From positions 190,904,369-190,968,368 of the forward strand of contig CP136061.1 of the NCBI GenBank assembly GCA_032622095.1: 64,000 bases of DNA, in the 5' to 3' direction. The notes beneath the pieces are model-generated. The model worked only from the letters and a program-made list of their open reading frames with translations. It had not been told where the DNA came from and did no database searches. Positions 11,743 to 24,745 of this stretch are shown here, piece by piece. Position 1 is the first letter of the stretch. Each line of letters starts with the position of its first letter. The position numbers and the translations under genes are program-made. This stretch comes from Siphonodentalium dalli. Taxonomy: Eukaryota > Mollusca > Scaphopoda > Gadilida > Siphonodentaliidae.

Positions 11743-13233
11743 CTAAAATATATAAAAACAAGAAAACCATTGTCAGACATGGTAACGCCCCCAAGATCAT
11801 ATTATTAGCCATAAATTATAATATAAAATATATTGGTTACATGAATTCCTCAGAATTCCGTTAAAACAAATAATCCTTCAAATTATTACAAAAAACTACG
11901 GCTTATTACTGCAGGTTTTTCATTCACCAAACCAGAAAGCTTCTAAATGCGGATCAAAAATTGTGTTCCCGCCATAAAATCTTCAAGCGTGCATGGCCCA
12001 GCCATTGTTCATACCTAAACATCGAACGCAATTAACGCGGTCATAATAGTTAATACTGCAACTATAAGACATCCAGCGAATAGACACCCCACGAAAACCC
12101 GAAATGTGTTGTCCTGCGAGATATCCCATCGCTATAGCTCAATTTGACACGGCCAGATTAGCCTTTCTACAATATCCTAAAACAATAAAGCTTCTCAAAT
12201 CATCGGCAAAGTCAATAGAACTTTCACGAACTTGGACATTCCAACTACAGCTTTTACCGGACTCGGGGTCGCATTACAACTTTAACGCGTCCCAAAATTA
12301 CCGGAAAACCCAATTATATATTATAAAATGCCCATAGGACCACATATTTCTAAAATTTGTAGAACAGTATACACCGGTGGCGTTAATAATAAATAATGAA
12401 AGCATAAATGCGCTCGGAACAAAACGAACGGTTGGCGAATGGCGAGAAACTAATTACTTCATCCAAATTGAGCGTATTTTTTTTTCAATTTACTGCGAAA
12501 TATAAAATCCACCAGTCACTGAAGACCAATCGACGTTTTATTTTTTCCAAATAAAATATCCGAAATTTTAGTTAACGTGGAACTGGGGTGATCAGACGGA
12601 AATAGAGAATACAGTTTGTATTATTCATTTGGATGGGGGTGTTAAAGTAATAAAATCAGATGACAGACAGAAAAAAAAAAAAAAAATACACGAGCAGAAT
12701 GATTAATATCCATTGGTGGGAAATATTCAGATAATACATTCAACAGGTCGTTTGTTGAACTTATTATCTGAACATTTCCTAAGGTAACTACTCGTCAATG
12801 AGTATTTATTATAGGCAGTGTTAATACATTTTATATCTCAATTAACAGAACGTTACTATGGAGGGTAATAGGGGTCATAATTCTAATTTAATATTCCAAT
12901 TCATAATTTTTCAAATTAAATTAAATATTTAACTTTTTAACTTGCGAGTTATTCTTATACAGTTTACTTATCTTCTTCCTTTTTTTTTTTTTAGACATAA
13001 TTCAATATCTTAAGTCAAATTTTGCAATTTATTCTATGTACATTGCACTTTAATTTTTATCTTGTTTGTGGCTTGTAAATTTCAAACGATATGCAGTTTT
13101 AACAAATAAAATAATATATCTCACAAAAAACGAAACAAAACAAAACAACTAAAAAGTAAGATTTCAGGAATAATAAGCTATTTTAGAAAATACCAAATAA
13201 AACAACAGCTAAAAATTACAATCTGTACTGATC
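11743..13233 (-). other. BHMT last intron, 3' part
   Basis: This is AT-rich intron. It contains a block at 11865-11945 that matches 6755-6830 (CCTTCAAATTA, ACTACGGCTTAT), a poly(A) run at about 12670-12686 and a poly(T) run near 12980. No gene is seen. Confidence 0.5.
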
Positions 13234-13463
13234 TGTAAACCTAAATTGAAATAAAAAAAAAATTATAAATATAACCAATCAATCAATTGTGTATTCTCAT
13301 TACCTAAATAGTACATAGGTACAGATAGAGTTTATTTACAATACAATACTAATACATGTACTATCTACTTTTATAACTGGGTGGAGAATCAATTTAGTAT
13401 AAAGGGGGTTAATTCACTGAACTAAGCATGAAATATGTCTTTAAAATTTCGCACCATACACAC

Positions 13464-13545
13464 CTGTTTTAGGATCAATTAACTGCTGGAAACACACATA
13501 CTCTGGAGTGGTTCGATAAGGAACCGGCAATGCTGAGATTGGGCC
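13464..13545 (-). CDS. BHMT: BHMT penultimate exon (functional copy)
   Basis: The exon encodes GPISALPVPYRTTPEYVCFQ and then QLIDPKT plus the first base of a Gly codon. It has an intact acceptor (GATGTCTTTTCAG before 13545) and donor (ACAG followed by GTGTGT at 13463). Its length, 82 bases, shifts phase by one, exactly as the terminal exon requires. The upstream exon ends with ...VREKCK on a full codon, which fits. A copy with the same 82 bases lies at 20536-20617, but that one has lost its acceptor. The residues correspond to the TIM-barrel strand region just before the C-terminal zinc ligands. Confidence 0.9.
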
Positions 13546-13904
13546 CTGAAAAGACATCAAAGAGTTTATATGTCCATACTTCGTGCAGGCTATATACTGA
13601 AAAGAATTATCTGGTAGAGGGCTATATATAGAGAGTACAAGACTATGGGTAATAAACTGTTAATAAAATGATGCTTATATATAGCGCCTGACGTTTGAAG
13701 TCAGACGTTCCGCATATATGTTTATATTCAGATATCGATCACGGCACTATATATATCGACTACAGACAACTGTACGTCCATAGATAGATTATAGTAACTG
13801 TACACTATCAAAAACAAAAAACGAACACGCATCACCATTTGCAGAAGCATTGATATATTATCGATGCCTGTATTTGGGAATGTATTCTCATTTTCAGATA
13901 AACA

Positions 13905-14220
13905 AAGATGATTAACTCTAGACCGAAAAACCTGAACAAAACGATTGAACGCTCCAATGAACGCCCCAAAATATCCAGATAAAGATGAATAACTCTAGAA
14001 TAGATAAACCGAATAAACGATTGAACGCTTCATTGGATGTCACCATAGTAGTGAACGGGCATACTAAATTTTATTGAGATCTAGGCACTACTGTTCAAGT
14101 TATGACCTGAACAGGCATTGGGTGGCCCAAAAGCCAACATTTCCACGAAGATAAACAAAGATGGACAAACCCTATAGAACAAAAGACCCAAACAAAACGA
14201 TTTAACACTCCATTGAATGT
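13905..14220. repeat. Three diverged ~75-bp repeats
   Basis: Three diverged units contain AGATAAACAAAGATG, ACTCTAGA and AAACGATTGAACGCTCCA. The same set occurs in copy B at about 20975-21290, so the repeats are older than the segmental duplication. Confidence 0.6.
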
Positions 14221-15182
14221 CTTCACAGTATAATCCTCATAATAACAAGGATACTTGCAATACAGTATAAACCATTTTAAAAAGGGGGGCGCATAACACA
14301 TACTAACAACTATACAAAGCATGGGAGCATATTTGCAGATAAATTCAGATAATTACGAGTGTGGTTAACAAATTCCATATAAGGTGGTGCCTATGGTTCA
14401 AATTGAGACTCTCCAACAAGTGTAACAAGAAAACTAAGATGCATGCATCAGGTCAGCCATGAACTATTTAGCATAGAATAATTCAGTTCGGTTGCAGTTT
14501 CACAACGTTACAACTGACATACGATTACACCTTGAATGTGGAACTATGTAAGAGTGAATATTAATGTTCTAAATCCCATGTTTCACCTTTAGTGGTAATG
14601 GGGTCGTACTTTATTAACACGCAAGTAGTGTAATTAAGTACGGGTAATTAGAAGTAACAAATCGTTTAGTTTCTATCGTATCGGCTAAAAGGGGTGAGCA
14701 GATTGCTGATGATGAATGCTCTCGTTAGCTGCCAATATAATGTGCATATTTGCCCCGTTACGTTTATACACTGTAGCATTGGCGGGCCAGAGTGTGTTGA
14801 CATGTTAAGTGTTTGGTTCATTAATAACAGATCAGCAGGGATTTGTCGTGATAACGTATACGTGGAAATATGCTACCTAAACGGTTAAATTAACGGTTGA
14901 TCTATTACACCACCGTGTATACTCGGTTTAAATAGGTATATTATATAGGGACGTGTGCTCAATTTTGGTGCGGACCGATGATAAAAAAAAATCAGAGGTA
15001 AATGTCGGCGGGCGGGAGGGCCATTTTTTCAATAATTTTTAAAGAAATTGAACAGTTGCAGCAGCAGCAAAAAAAAGGGTGTACAATTGGCAAATGATGA
15101 GGGGCGGCGTGACGTGTAACTAGGATTGAAATTAGATATGCAATTTGGAGATTATTGGATGAGGGATGTTATATTAATTATA

Positions 15183-15680
15183 TTAAAGGGACGAGGGGGC
15201 TTAGTTGTCGAAAATATTCATATTTGTTCCAAACACAGTAAACAGAAAAATATTAAAACGCATACATTTTGGTTCAAATATACGATCACTATCGCGTAAA
15301 CATCATGCTCACATAAAGACCTACTAAATTTTACCTAAACAAGAGTCTGATTGTGTTATAGAAGGCAGCACAATGCTACTGGCTAATCACACACAAATGG
15401 TATAAACGCTCTTTATTATTTCCAAATAAGGAATTGAGCAACAAAGAACGCTCTTTATGTTTACCATCATAATATAAAGAAACACTAAGAAAGTAACTTT
15501 TTATGCTTTGTTTACATAACAATCGTCAAATTTACGACAATAACATACTGTTTGTGAGATATTTCTCATTTGTATATTAACAAAGTATGTCTATATTTGA
15601 ATATTATTTTCGTTTGTAGCGGTTTTTGAAAGGTGGAAATATGTTCACATGATACCCACCAAGGCCTTCCGTACCTTTAA
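15183..15680. mobile_element. TTAA-flanked MITE, family 2, copy 2
   Basis: The element is bounded by TTAA at 15183 and 15677, with inverted ends AGGGACGAGGGGGC and AGGTACGGAAGGCC. The interior aligns with the copy at 4820-5344. It lies inside duplication copy A. Confidence 0.65.
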
Positions 15681-15984
15681 GGTATACTGCAACTTTGTTT
15701 CTTGTCAATAGCAGAATACATAATGCTATTAAGAAGTGACACAAAACACAGAACATTTTTTTTAATTATAAGTATTGAGCAGTGAGAAATATTTGAGTCG
15801 AGGAAACCAGTAACGAAAGGCGATATTAACATGATTTCTGTCAGCGAATAATTGTTTACTTTCCAATGAATATTAAAATGTACTGAAAACAAACTGCTAA
15901 TGGGTGCCAGACTTTCATAAACACAAATTATGTATTAATGGTGTAACGACATATTTCGTTCTTAATTGTCTAAAAAAAATAGGG

Positions 15985-16220
15985 GATGGGGATGTTTGGA
16001 TCTCTAGTTTAACGACATTTTTCGGTCTTTAATAGTTTAATGACATTTTTCGGTCTTTATAATATCTCAAGATATAGGGGGTATTTGGATCTCTAGTTTA
16101 ACGACATTTTTCGGTCTTTATAGTTTAACGACATTCTCGGTCTTTAATATTTCAAGGTATATGGGCCCTTAGTGGGTATTTGGATCTCTAGTTTAACGAC
16201 ATTTTTCGGTCTTTGATAGC
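15985..16220. repeat. Short tandem repeats with ACGACATTTTTCGGTCTTT
   Basis: The motif TTTAACGACATTTTTCGGTC or a one-base variant occurs five times within this stretch, some units preceded by TTGGATCTCTAG. Copy B repeats the pattern at about 22995-23220. Confidence 0.75.
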
Positions 16221-16284
16221 AAAATGGAAGAAGTACATCTTTGGAAAGATGTGGTGGCCCTAAAAAGGAAAGTTGTTTGGTGAT

Positions 16285-17733
16285 CTTGAAATGCAGTTTT
16301 TCTGAACAGTCTTCCTTGATTAAAGTGATGTGAAACACTCCGGCAGACAACGGGCAGAGTGATCAAATAGAAATTAAGAATAATCTTTCTCAAAGTAGTT
16401 ATTTGTTACGAATATTAATCCAAATGGATGATACACAACGTCATTCTTATATATTAGTTAAATGCAATGACTCTCGATGGCGAAATCATTTTTGTTTAAT
16501 TATAGCCGATAGTTGCGCCCCGAATCGAGATGTAAATATTTACAATTTGGAGTAGTTCAGACGATGTTCTCTATGAAGTGGGGTGGTAGATTTTTTTGGA
16601 AATTTTCAGTGATGTTAGTAGAATGATAACATTCCCCAGGTTGGCAAAGTGCCTGAGCACTAACTTATCAATTTCTCGCACCCGAAAAAGTCCATAACAA
16701 GTCCATAATATGTCTTTAAGCATATATATAAATCTCCGAAAACCAAAATTCTAAAGCATTAAACGATTTCTTGAAATACAGTTTTTCTGAACAGTCTTCC
16801 TTGATTAAAGTGATGTGAAACACTCCGGCAGACACCGGGCAGAGTGATCAAATAGAAATTAAGAATAATCTTTCTCAAAGTAGTTATTTGTTACGAATAT
16901 TAATCCAAATGGATGATACACAACGTCATTCTTATATATTAGTTAAATGCAATGACTCTCGATGGCGAAATCATTTTTGTTTAATTATAGCCGATAGTTG
17001 CGCCCCGAATCGAGATGTAAATATTTACAATTTGGAGTAGTTCAGACGATGTTCTCTATGAAGTGGGGTGGTAGATATTTTAACTTTCAGTGATGTTAGT
17101 AGAATGATAACATTCCCCAGGTTGGCAAAGTGCCTGAGCACTAACTTATCAATTTCTCGCACCCGAAAAAGTCCATAACAAGTCCATAATATGTCTTTAA
17201 GCATATATATAAATCTCCGAAAACCAAAATTCTAAAGCATTAAACGATTTCTTGAAATACAGTTTTTCTGAACAGTCTTCCTTGATTAAAGTGATGTGAA
17301 ACACTCCGGCAGACACCGGGCAGAGTGATCAAATAGAAATTAAGAATAATCTTTCTCAAAGTAGTTATTCGTTACGAATATTAATCCAAATGGATGATAC
17401 ACAACGTCATTCTTATATATTAGTTAAATGCAATGACTCTCGATGGCGAAATCATTTTTGTTTAATTATAGCCGATAGTTGCGCCCCGAATCGAGATGTA
17501 AATATTTACAATTTGGAGTAGTTCAGACGATGTTCTCTATGAAGTGGTGTGGCAGATTTTTTTGGAAATTTTCAGTGATGTTAGTAGAATGATAACATTC
17601 CCCAGGTTGGCAAAGTGCCTGAGCACTAACTTATCAATTTCTCGCACCCGAAAAAGTCCATAACAAGTCCATAATATGTCTTTAAGCATATATATAAATC
17701 TCCGAAAACAAAAATTCTAAAGCAGTAAACGAT
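16285..17733. repeat. Three tandem ~483-bp units (copy A)
   Basis: Unit starts marked by CTTGAAATRCAGTTTTTCTG occur at 16285, 16770 and 17251, which gives periods of 485 and 481. The units are nearly identical. They are followed by a short stretch rich in GCGAGAATCC / CACGAGAATCC repeats (17770-17850). No protein frame is conserved. Confidence 0.9.
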
Positions 17734-17869
17734 TTGCTATATTTCCAGGGCATATATTTCATCTGATTTTGCGAGAATCCATATATACTTTTTCACGAGA
17801 ATCCAGGGTAATTTGCGAGAATATTTACGAGAATCTAGATTTGGATTCTCGCCGAAATATAAGCCCTGG

Positions 17870-20308
17870 TCTCCAGGTTAATTTGAATTGATTTATTATA
17901 CTACAGCGCACATAATCCAGAAATTGGTTCGGGTTTTGTACTCTTTGAGCATCTATTAAGTGGGATTGATTACATGAAGAGAGAATCTCTCGAATTTTCA
18001 GGTTCCACTTGAAAGATTTCGTGTCATTGCCATTTAGTAGACATTCAGATAAGTCAAACAATATCTTCCCAATTCGATTTGTATTCATGTTTTTCAGGTG
18101 TACCCAGTATTTCATTAATCGTACTTTGATTTCAATTTCTATGGGTTGTCTACCTGATTCGCCGTACACCATATAGTCTGGTGTAGTCTGCTTCAGGTTC
18201 ATAACATGCTTGCAGAATTTTTTGTGAACTTTCTCGATAATATTGTTGTCACTAAACCCCCAAATTCCACTGCCGTATAGAAGAACCGGCAACACGCACA
18301 AGTCGAATAATTCAAATGTACTTTTTACAGATAGACAATTTAAACGTGATTTACTGATAACAGCATACATTGCACGCGTCCCCTTGTTTGATAAAATCTT
18401 TTTGGCTTCCGAATAGGAACCAGATTTTGTCTGTATTATGCCAAGGTAGTTAAATTTTTTTACGATTTCTATTTCTTTCTTATCGTATGTGAATCGGGTA
18501 TTTTTTGGCGCACTTCGCTTCGATACCAATAAAATCTTTGTTTTCTCAACATTGACGGTCATTTTCCACTTCTCGCAATATCGGGCGAAAATATCAAGTT
18601 CATTTTGTAACCTTTTGGGGGTTTCTGCCATTAAGACCGTGTCATCGGCATATAAAATTAGTAACAGTTTTAAGTATATATTCAAGTGTTCCTGGATATG
18701 CTAGGATAGTTTTTGGAGTCCAGGTGCGCCTTGCTCAGTCATAAACGCTTCCAGATCGTTAAGGTAAATTGAAAATAGGAGAGGGGATAGGTTTCCCCCT
18801 TGTCTAACTCCTAAAAGGCATGAGAAGGCTGAGGTCAAGCTATTTCCTAACCGGACACGAGATTTAATATTCGAGTAAATGTTTTTAACAACTCTTAGAA
18901 ATCTTCCATTTATTCCGGCTAGTAGCAACTTATGCCAAAGACCCTGTCTCCATACTCTATCAAAAGCTTTCTCGAAGTCAATGAATGCACAATAAAGGTT
19001 TATATTCAACTTTCTAGTAATTTCGGTCAGCATGTGTAATATGAAGATGTTATCAGCTGTTGAGTATCCTTTTCGAAACCCAGCCTGATTTTCAGGTATG
19101 GTTTCGTTATCTTCAATATACGCCGATAATCTATTTGTGAGAATTTTGGTGAATAGCTTTCCAAAACAGCTTAATATTGTGATAGGTCTGTAGTTTTTTG
19201 GGTCATTTGAGTCGCCCTTATTTTTTATAGATAGGTATAATTACTCCTATGCCCCAAGGATCTGGTATACAACCGGTTTCCATTACAAGGTTAAAAGTTC
19301 GTAAAAATATATTATGCAGATTCTCTGGGGCTGATTTAAGGTATTCGTTCAGTAATTTGTCTTCTCCTGGCGATTTGTCATTCTTCAAAGAGTGTAACGC
19401 GGTATTCAATTCCTGCATTGTTATCGGTTTGTCTAATGTGTCATTTGTTCCTATCACTAAGTCATCCTGTAAGATCCTATAGTCATCTTCATACTCTATA
19501 CCATTGAGGATCTTAAAAAAACTTTCTAACATTTGAATATCAATATTTGAAGTTGGGCTCTTGCTTCGGCTGTTTATTTTTTTTCCAGAACTGTTTGGAA
19601 TTACTATGTTTCAGTTTAGACATGTGTAAAGAGAACTTTTCGCTGTGAATACTAATGGATTGTTTTAATTCGCGTTTATATTCCCTCGCCTTTTCTCTCA
19701 TGTATAGTCTTGATCTATGGTTTCGCCCTGTTCTGTGGCTCCTAACTGCACGCCGGTATTCTTTGCGGGCAGATCTACAACTACGTGAGAACCAAGGTTT
19801 ATTATTGTTAGGTTCCTTTTGTTTTCTGTGCAATTGTTGTTTCGTCGCAAATGTATCGTCTACCGCATCAAGTATTGTTTTTGCAATAAGATTGTTCACA
19901 TCGTCTAAGTGAGATGAACTCAATTTGTTATCTTGTATACTATCAAGGAGGGATATCAATGTACTTATTGCGACGGGATCCACGTTCCATTGAAACTCAC
20001 ATACTTTAGTTTGGTCCCATTTTCGGTGACCTTTCGGTAGTGAATCGCTTGTTTCTGTGTTACATATAGTTATTATTTCAGTTAATGGCACATTTATAGT
20101 GAACATAATTGGACAGTGACAATCGGACCATAAAGGGTTAAATTCTCCAACCGCAAAGTCATTAAGAATTGGCACGGCTTCTAGTGAACAAACCATATAG
20201 TCTATTACTGAACAGTCCCGACATGTATAATCCCCAATCTTGGAGTCGGTGCCCATCCGACCGTTCATGATAAAAAAGCCATTGTTTCTACAGAAAGATA
20301 GGAGATGT
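17870..20308 (-). mobile_element. Truncated copy of the LINE at 26.4-30.8 kb
   Basis: This segment matches 27078-29515 almost base for base. Both ends are cut: on the right at a TGT shared with the start of duplication copy B (20306-20308), on the left at TCTCCAGG next to copy A. Coding is broken by a stop (TTG to TAG at about 18705), by an extra T in a T8 run at 19577-19584 (T7 in the other copy), and by the frameshift at 19221-19226 that both copies share. It is best explained as part of the tandem duplication, not as a separate retrotransposition, because neither end is a LINE terminus. Confidence 0.88.
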
Positions 20309-20535
20309 AAACCTAAATTGAAATAAAATAAAAATTATAAATATAACCAATCAATCAATTGTGTATTCTCATTACCTAAATAGTACATAGGTACAGATAG
20401 AGTTTATTTACAATACAATACTAATACATGTACTATCTACTTTTATAACTGGGTGGAGAATCAATTTAGTATAAAAGGGGTTAATTCACTGAACTAAGCA
20501 TGAAATATGTCTTTAAAATCTCGCACCATACACAC

Positions 20536-20617
20536 CTGTTTTAGGATCAATTAACTGCTGGAAACACACATACTCTGGAGTGGTTCGATAAGGAACCGGC
20601 AATGCTGAGATTGGGCC
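20536..20617 (-). pseudogene. Duplicate BHMT exon with destroyed splice acceptor
   Basis: The 82 coding bases and the donor match the functional exon at 13464-13545. The acceptor reads TTTTCGG instead of TTTTCAG: plus-strand T at 13547 corresponds to C at 20619, an A to G change on the transcript. In transcription order this copy precedes the functional one. Including it would add 82 bases and break the frame, so the lost acceptor preserves the message. I infer it is skipped. Transcript data would be needed to exclude a cryptic acceptor. Confidence 0.85.
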
Positions 20618-22185
20618 CCGAAAAGACATCAAAGAGTTTATATGTCCATACTTCGTGCAGGCTATATACTGAAAAGAATTATCTGGTAGAGGGCTATATA
20701 TAGAGAGTACAAGACTATGGGTAATAAACTGTTAATAAAATGATGCTTATATATAGCGCCTGACGTTTGAAGTCAGACGTTCCGCATATATGTTTATATT
20801 CAGATATCGATCACGGCACTATATATATCGACTACAGACAACTGTACGTCCATAGATAGATTATAGTAACTGTACACTATCAAAAACAAAAAACGAACAC
20901 GCAGCACCATTTGCAGAAGCATTGATATATTATCGATGCCTGTATTTGGGAATGTATTCTCATTTTCAGATAAACAAAGATGATTAACTCTAGACCGAAA
21001 AACCTGAACAAAACGATTGAACGCTCCAATGAACGCCCCAAAATATCCAGATAAAGATGAATAACTCTAGAATAGATAAACCGAATAAACGATTGAACGC
21101 TCCATTGGATGTCACCATAGTAGTGAACGGGCATACTAAATTTTATTGAGATCTAGGCACTACTGTTCAAGTTATGACCTGAACAGGCATTGGGTGGCCC
21201 AAAAGCCAACATTTCCACGAAGATAAACAAAGATGGACAAACCCTATAGAACAAAAGACCCAAACAAAACGATTTAACACTCCATTGAATGTCTTCACAG
21301 TATAATCCTCATAATAACAAGGATACTTGCAATACAGTATAAACCATTTTAAAAAGGGGGGCGCATAACACATACTAACAACTATACAAAGCATGGGAGC
21401 ATATTTGCAGATAAATTCAGATAATTACGAGTGTGGTTAACAAATTCCATATAAGGTGGTGCCTATGGTTCAAATTGAGACTCTCCAACAAGTGTAACAA
21501 GAAAACTAAGATGCATGCATCAGGTCAGCCATGAACTATTTAGCATAGAATAATTCAGTTCGGTTGCAGTTTCACAACGTTACAACTGACATACGATTAC
21601 ACCTTGAATGTGGAACTATGTAAGAGTGAATATTAATGTTCTAAATCCCATGTTTCACCTTTAGTGGTAATGGGGTCGTACTTTATTAACACGCAAGTAG
21701 TGTAATTAAGTACGGGTAATTAGAAGTAACAAATCGTTTAGTTTCTATCGTATCGGCTAAAAGGGGTGAGCAGATTGCTGATGATGAATGCTCTCGTTAG
21801 CTGCCAATATAATGTGCATATTTGCCCCGTTACGTTTATACACTGTAGCATTGGCGGGCCAGAGTGTGTTGACATGTTAAGTGTTTGGTTCATTAATAAC
21901 AGATCAGCAGGGATTTGTCGTGATAACGTATACGTGGAAATATGCTACCTAAACGGTTAAATTAACGGTTGATCTATTACACCACCGTGTATACTCGGTT
22001 TAAATAGGTATATTATATAGGGACGTGTGCTCAATTTTGGTGCGGACCGATGATAAAAAAAATCAGAGGTAAATGTCGGCGGTGTACAATTGGCAAATGA
22101 TGAGGGGCGGCGTGACGTGTAACTAGGATTGAAATTAGATATGCAATTTGGAGATTATTGGATGAGGGATGTTATATTAATTATA

Positions 22186-22683
22186 TTAAAGGGACGAGGG
22201 GGCTTAGTTGTCGAAAATATTCATATTTGTTCCAAACACCGTAAACAGAAAAATATTAAAACGCATACATTTTGGTTCAAATATACGATCACTATCGCGT
22301 AAACATCATGCTCACATAAAGACCTACTAAATTTTACCTAAACAAGAGTCTGATTGTGTTATAGAAGGCAGCACAATGCTACTGGCTAATCACACACAAA
22401 TGGTATAAACGCTCTTTATTATTTCCAAATAAGGAATTGAGCAACAAAGAACGCTCTTTATGTTTACCATCATAATATAAAGAAACACTAAGAAAGTAAC
22501 TTTTTATGCTTTGTTTACATAACAATCGTCAAATTTACGACAATAACATACTGTTTATGAGATATTTCTCATTTGTATATTAACAAAGTATGTCTATATT
22601 TGAATATTATTTTCGTTTGTAGCGGTTTTTGAAAGGTGGAAATATGTTCACATGATACCCACCAAGGCCTTCCGTACCTTTAA
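22186..22683. mobile_element. TTAA-flanked MITE, family 2, copy 3
   Basis: This is the copy B equivalent of 15183-15680, with TTAA at 22186 and 22680 and the same inverted ends. It arose through the segmental duplication and not by independent insertion. Confidence 0.65.
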
Positions 22684-23286
22684 GGTATACTGCAACTTTG
22701 TTTCTTGTCAATAGCAGAATACATATTGCTATTAAGAAGTGACACAAAACACAGAACATTTTTTTTAATTATAAGTATTGAGCAGTGAGAAATATTTGAG
22801 TCGAGGAAACCAGTAACGAAAGGCGATATTAACATGATTTCTGTCAGCGAATAATTGTTTACGTTCCAATGAATATTAAAATGTACTGAAAACAAACTGC
22901 TAATGGGTGCCAGACTTTCATAAACACAAATTATGTATTAATGGCGTAACGACATATTTCGTTCTTAATTGTCTAAAAAAATAGGGGATGGGGATGTTTG
23001 GATCTCTAGTTTAACGACATTTTTCGGTCTTTAATAGTTTAATGACATTTTTCGGTCTTTATAATATCTCAAGATATAGGGGGTATTTGGATCTCTAGTT
23101 TAACGACATTTTTCGGTCTTTATAGTTTAACGACATTCTCGGTCTTTAATATTTCAAGGTATATGGGCCCTTAGTGGGTATTTGGATCTCTAGTTTAACG
23201 ACATTTTTCGGTCTTTGATAGCAAAATGGAAGAAGTACATCTTTGGAAAGATGTGGTGGCCCTAAAAAGGAAAGTTGCTTGGTGAT

Positions 23287-24745
23287 CTTGAAATGCAGTT
23301 TTTCTGAACAGTCTTCCTTGATTAAAGTGATGTGAAACACTCCGGCAGACAACGGGCAGAGTGATCAAATAGAAATTAAGAATAATCTTTCTCAAAGTAG
23401 TTATTTGTTACGAATATTAATCCAATTGGATGATACACAACGTCATTCTTATATATTAGTTAAATGCAATGACTCTCGATGGCGAAATCATTTTTGTTTA
23501 ATTATAGCCGATAGTTGCGCCCCGAATCGAGATGTAAATATTTACAATTTGGAGTAGTTCAGACGATGTTCTCTATGAAGTGGGGTGGTAGATTTTTTTG
23601 GAAATTTTCAGTGATGTTAGTAGAATGATAACATTCCCCAGGTTGGCAAAGTGCCTGAGCACTAACTTATCAATTTTCTCGCACCCGAAAAAGTCCATAA
23701 CAAGTCCATAATATGTCTTTAAGCATATATATAAATCTCCGAAAACCAAAATTCTAAAGCATTAAACGATTTCTTGAAATACAGTTTTTCTGAACAGTCT
23801 TCCTTGATTAAAGTGATGTGAAACACTCCGGCAGACACCGGGCAGAGTGATCAAATAGAAATTAAGAATAATCTTTCTCAAAGTAGTTATTTGTTACGAA
23901 TATTAATCCAAATGGATGATACACAACGTCATTCTTATATATTAGTTAAATGCAATGACTCTCGATGGCGAAATCATTTTTGTTTAATTATAGCCGATAG
24001 TTGCGCCCCGAATCGAGATGTAAATATTTACAATTTGGAGTAGTTCAGACGATGTTCTCTATGAAGTGGGGTGGTAGATTTTTTTGGAAATTTTCAGTGA
24101 TGTTAGTAGAATGATAACATTCCCCAGGTTGGCAAAGTGCCTGAGCACTAACTTATCAATTTCTCGCACCCGAAAAAGTCCATAACAAGTCCATAATATG
24201 TCTTTAAGCATATATATAAATCTCCGAAAACCAAAATTCTAAAGCATTAAACGATTTCTTGAAATACAGTTTTTCTGAACAGTCTTCCTTGATTAAAGTG
24301 ATGTGAAACACTCCGGCAGACACCGGGCAGAGTGATCAAATAGAAATTAAGAATAATCTTTCTCAAAGTAGTTATTCGTTACGAATATTAATCCAAATGG
24401 ATGATACACAACGTCATTCTTATATATTAGTTAAATGCAATGACTCTCGATGGCGAAATCATTTTTGTTTAATTATAGCCGATAGTTGCGCCCCGAATCG
24501 AGATGTAAATATTTACAATTTGGAGTAGTTCAGACGATGTTCTCTATGAAGTGGTGTGGCAGATTTTTTTGGAAATTTTCAGTGATGTTAGTAGAATGAT
24601 AACATTCCCCAGGTTGGCAAAGTGCCTGAGCACTAACTTATCAATTTCTCGCACCCGAAAAAGTCCATAACAAGTCCATAATATGTCTTAAAGCATATAT
24701 ATAAATCTCCGAAAACATAAATTCTAAAGCATTAAACGATTTGCT
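23287..24745. repeat. Three tandem ~485-bp units (copy B)
   Basis: Starts at 23287, 23773 and 24258 give periods of 486 and 485. The order and the variant bases of the units match copy A, so the triplication came before the segmental duplication. Confidence 0.9.

Larger units (their letters stand above)
13234..17868. repeat. Tandem segmental duplication, copy A
   Basis: This 4.6-kb block is repeated almost unchanged at 20306-24875, with only scattered base changes. The main difference is a roughly 62-base segment at about 15010-15080 that is absent from copy B. It contains a BHMT exon, three diverged ~75-bp repeats at about 13905-14220, a TTAA MITE and three 483-bp tandem units. Similarity starts at a TGT shared with the LINE at the 20306 junction and stops at CCCTG (17864-17868). 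Confidence 0.92.

Noticed and set aside
16285-17733. Three regular repeats considered as a CRISPR-like or satellite array
   Set aside because: Units are ~483 bp with no spacer structure, so this is an ordinary tandem triplication in a eukaryotic intron.
17825-20268. The LINE copy at 17.9-20.3 kb as an independent insertion
   Set aside because: Both edges are internal LINE positions, there is no tail or target duplication, and the right edge coincides with the segmental duplication breakpoint.
20536-20617. Second BHMT exon copy as a functional alternative exon
   Set aside because: The acceptor dinucleotide is lost, and inclusion together with the other copy would shift the frame.
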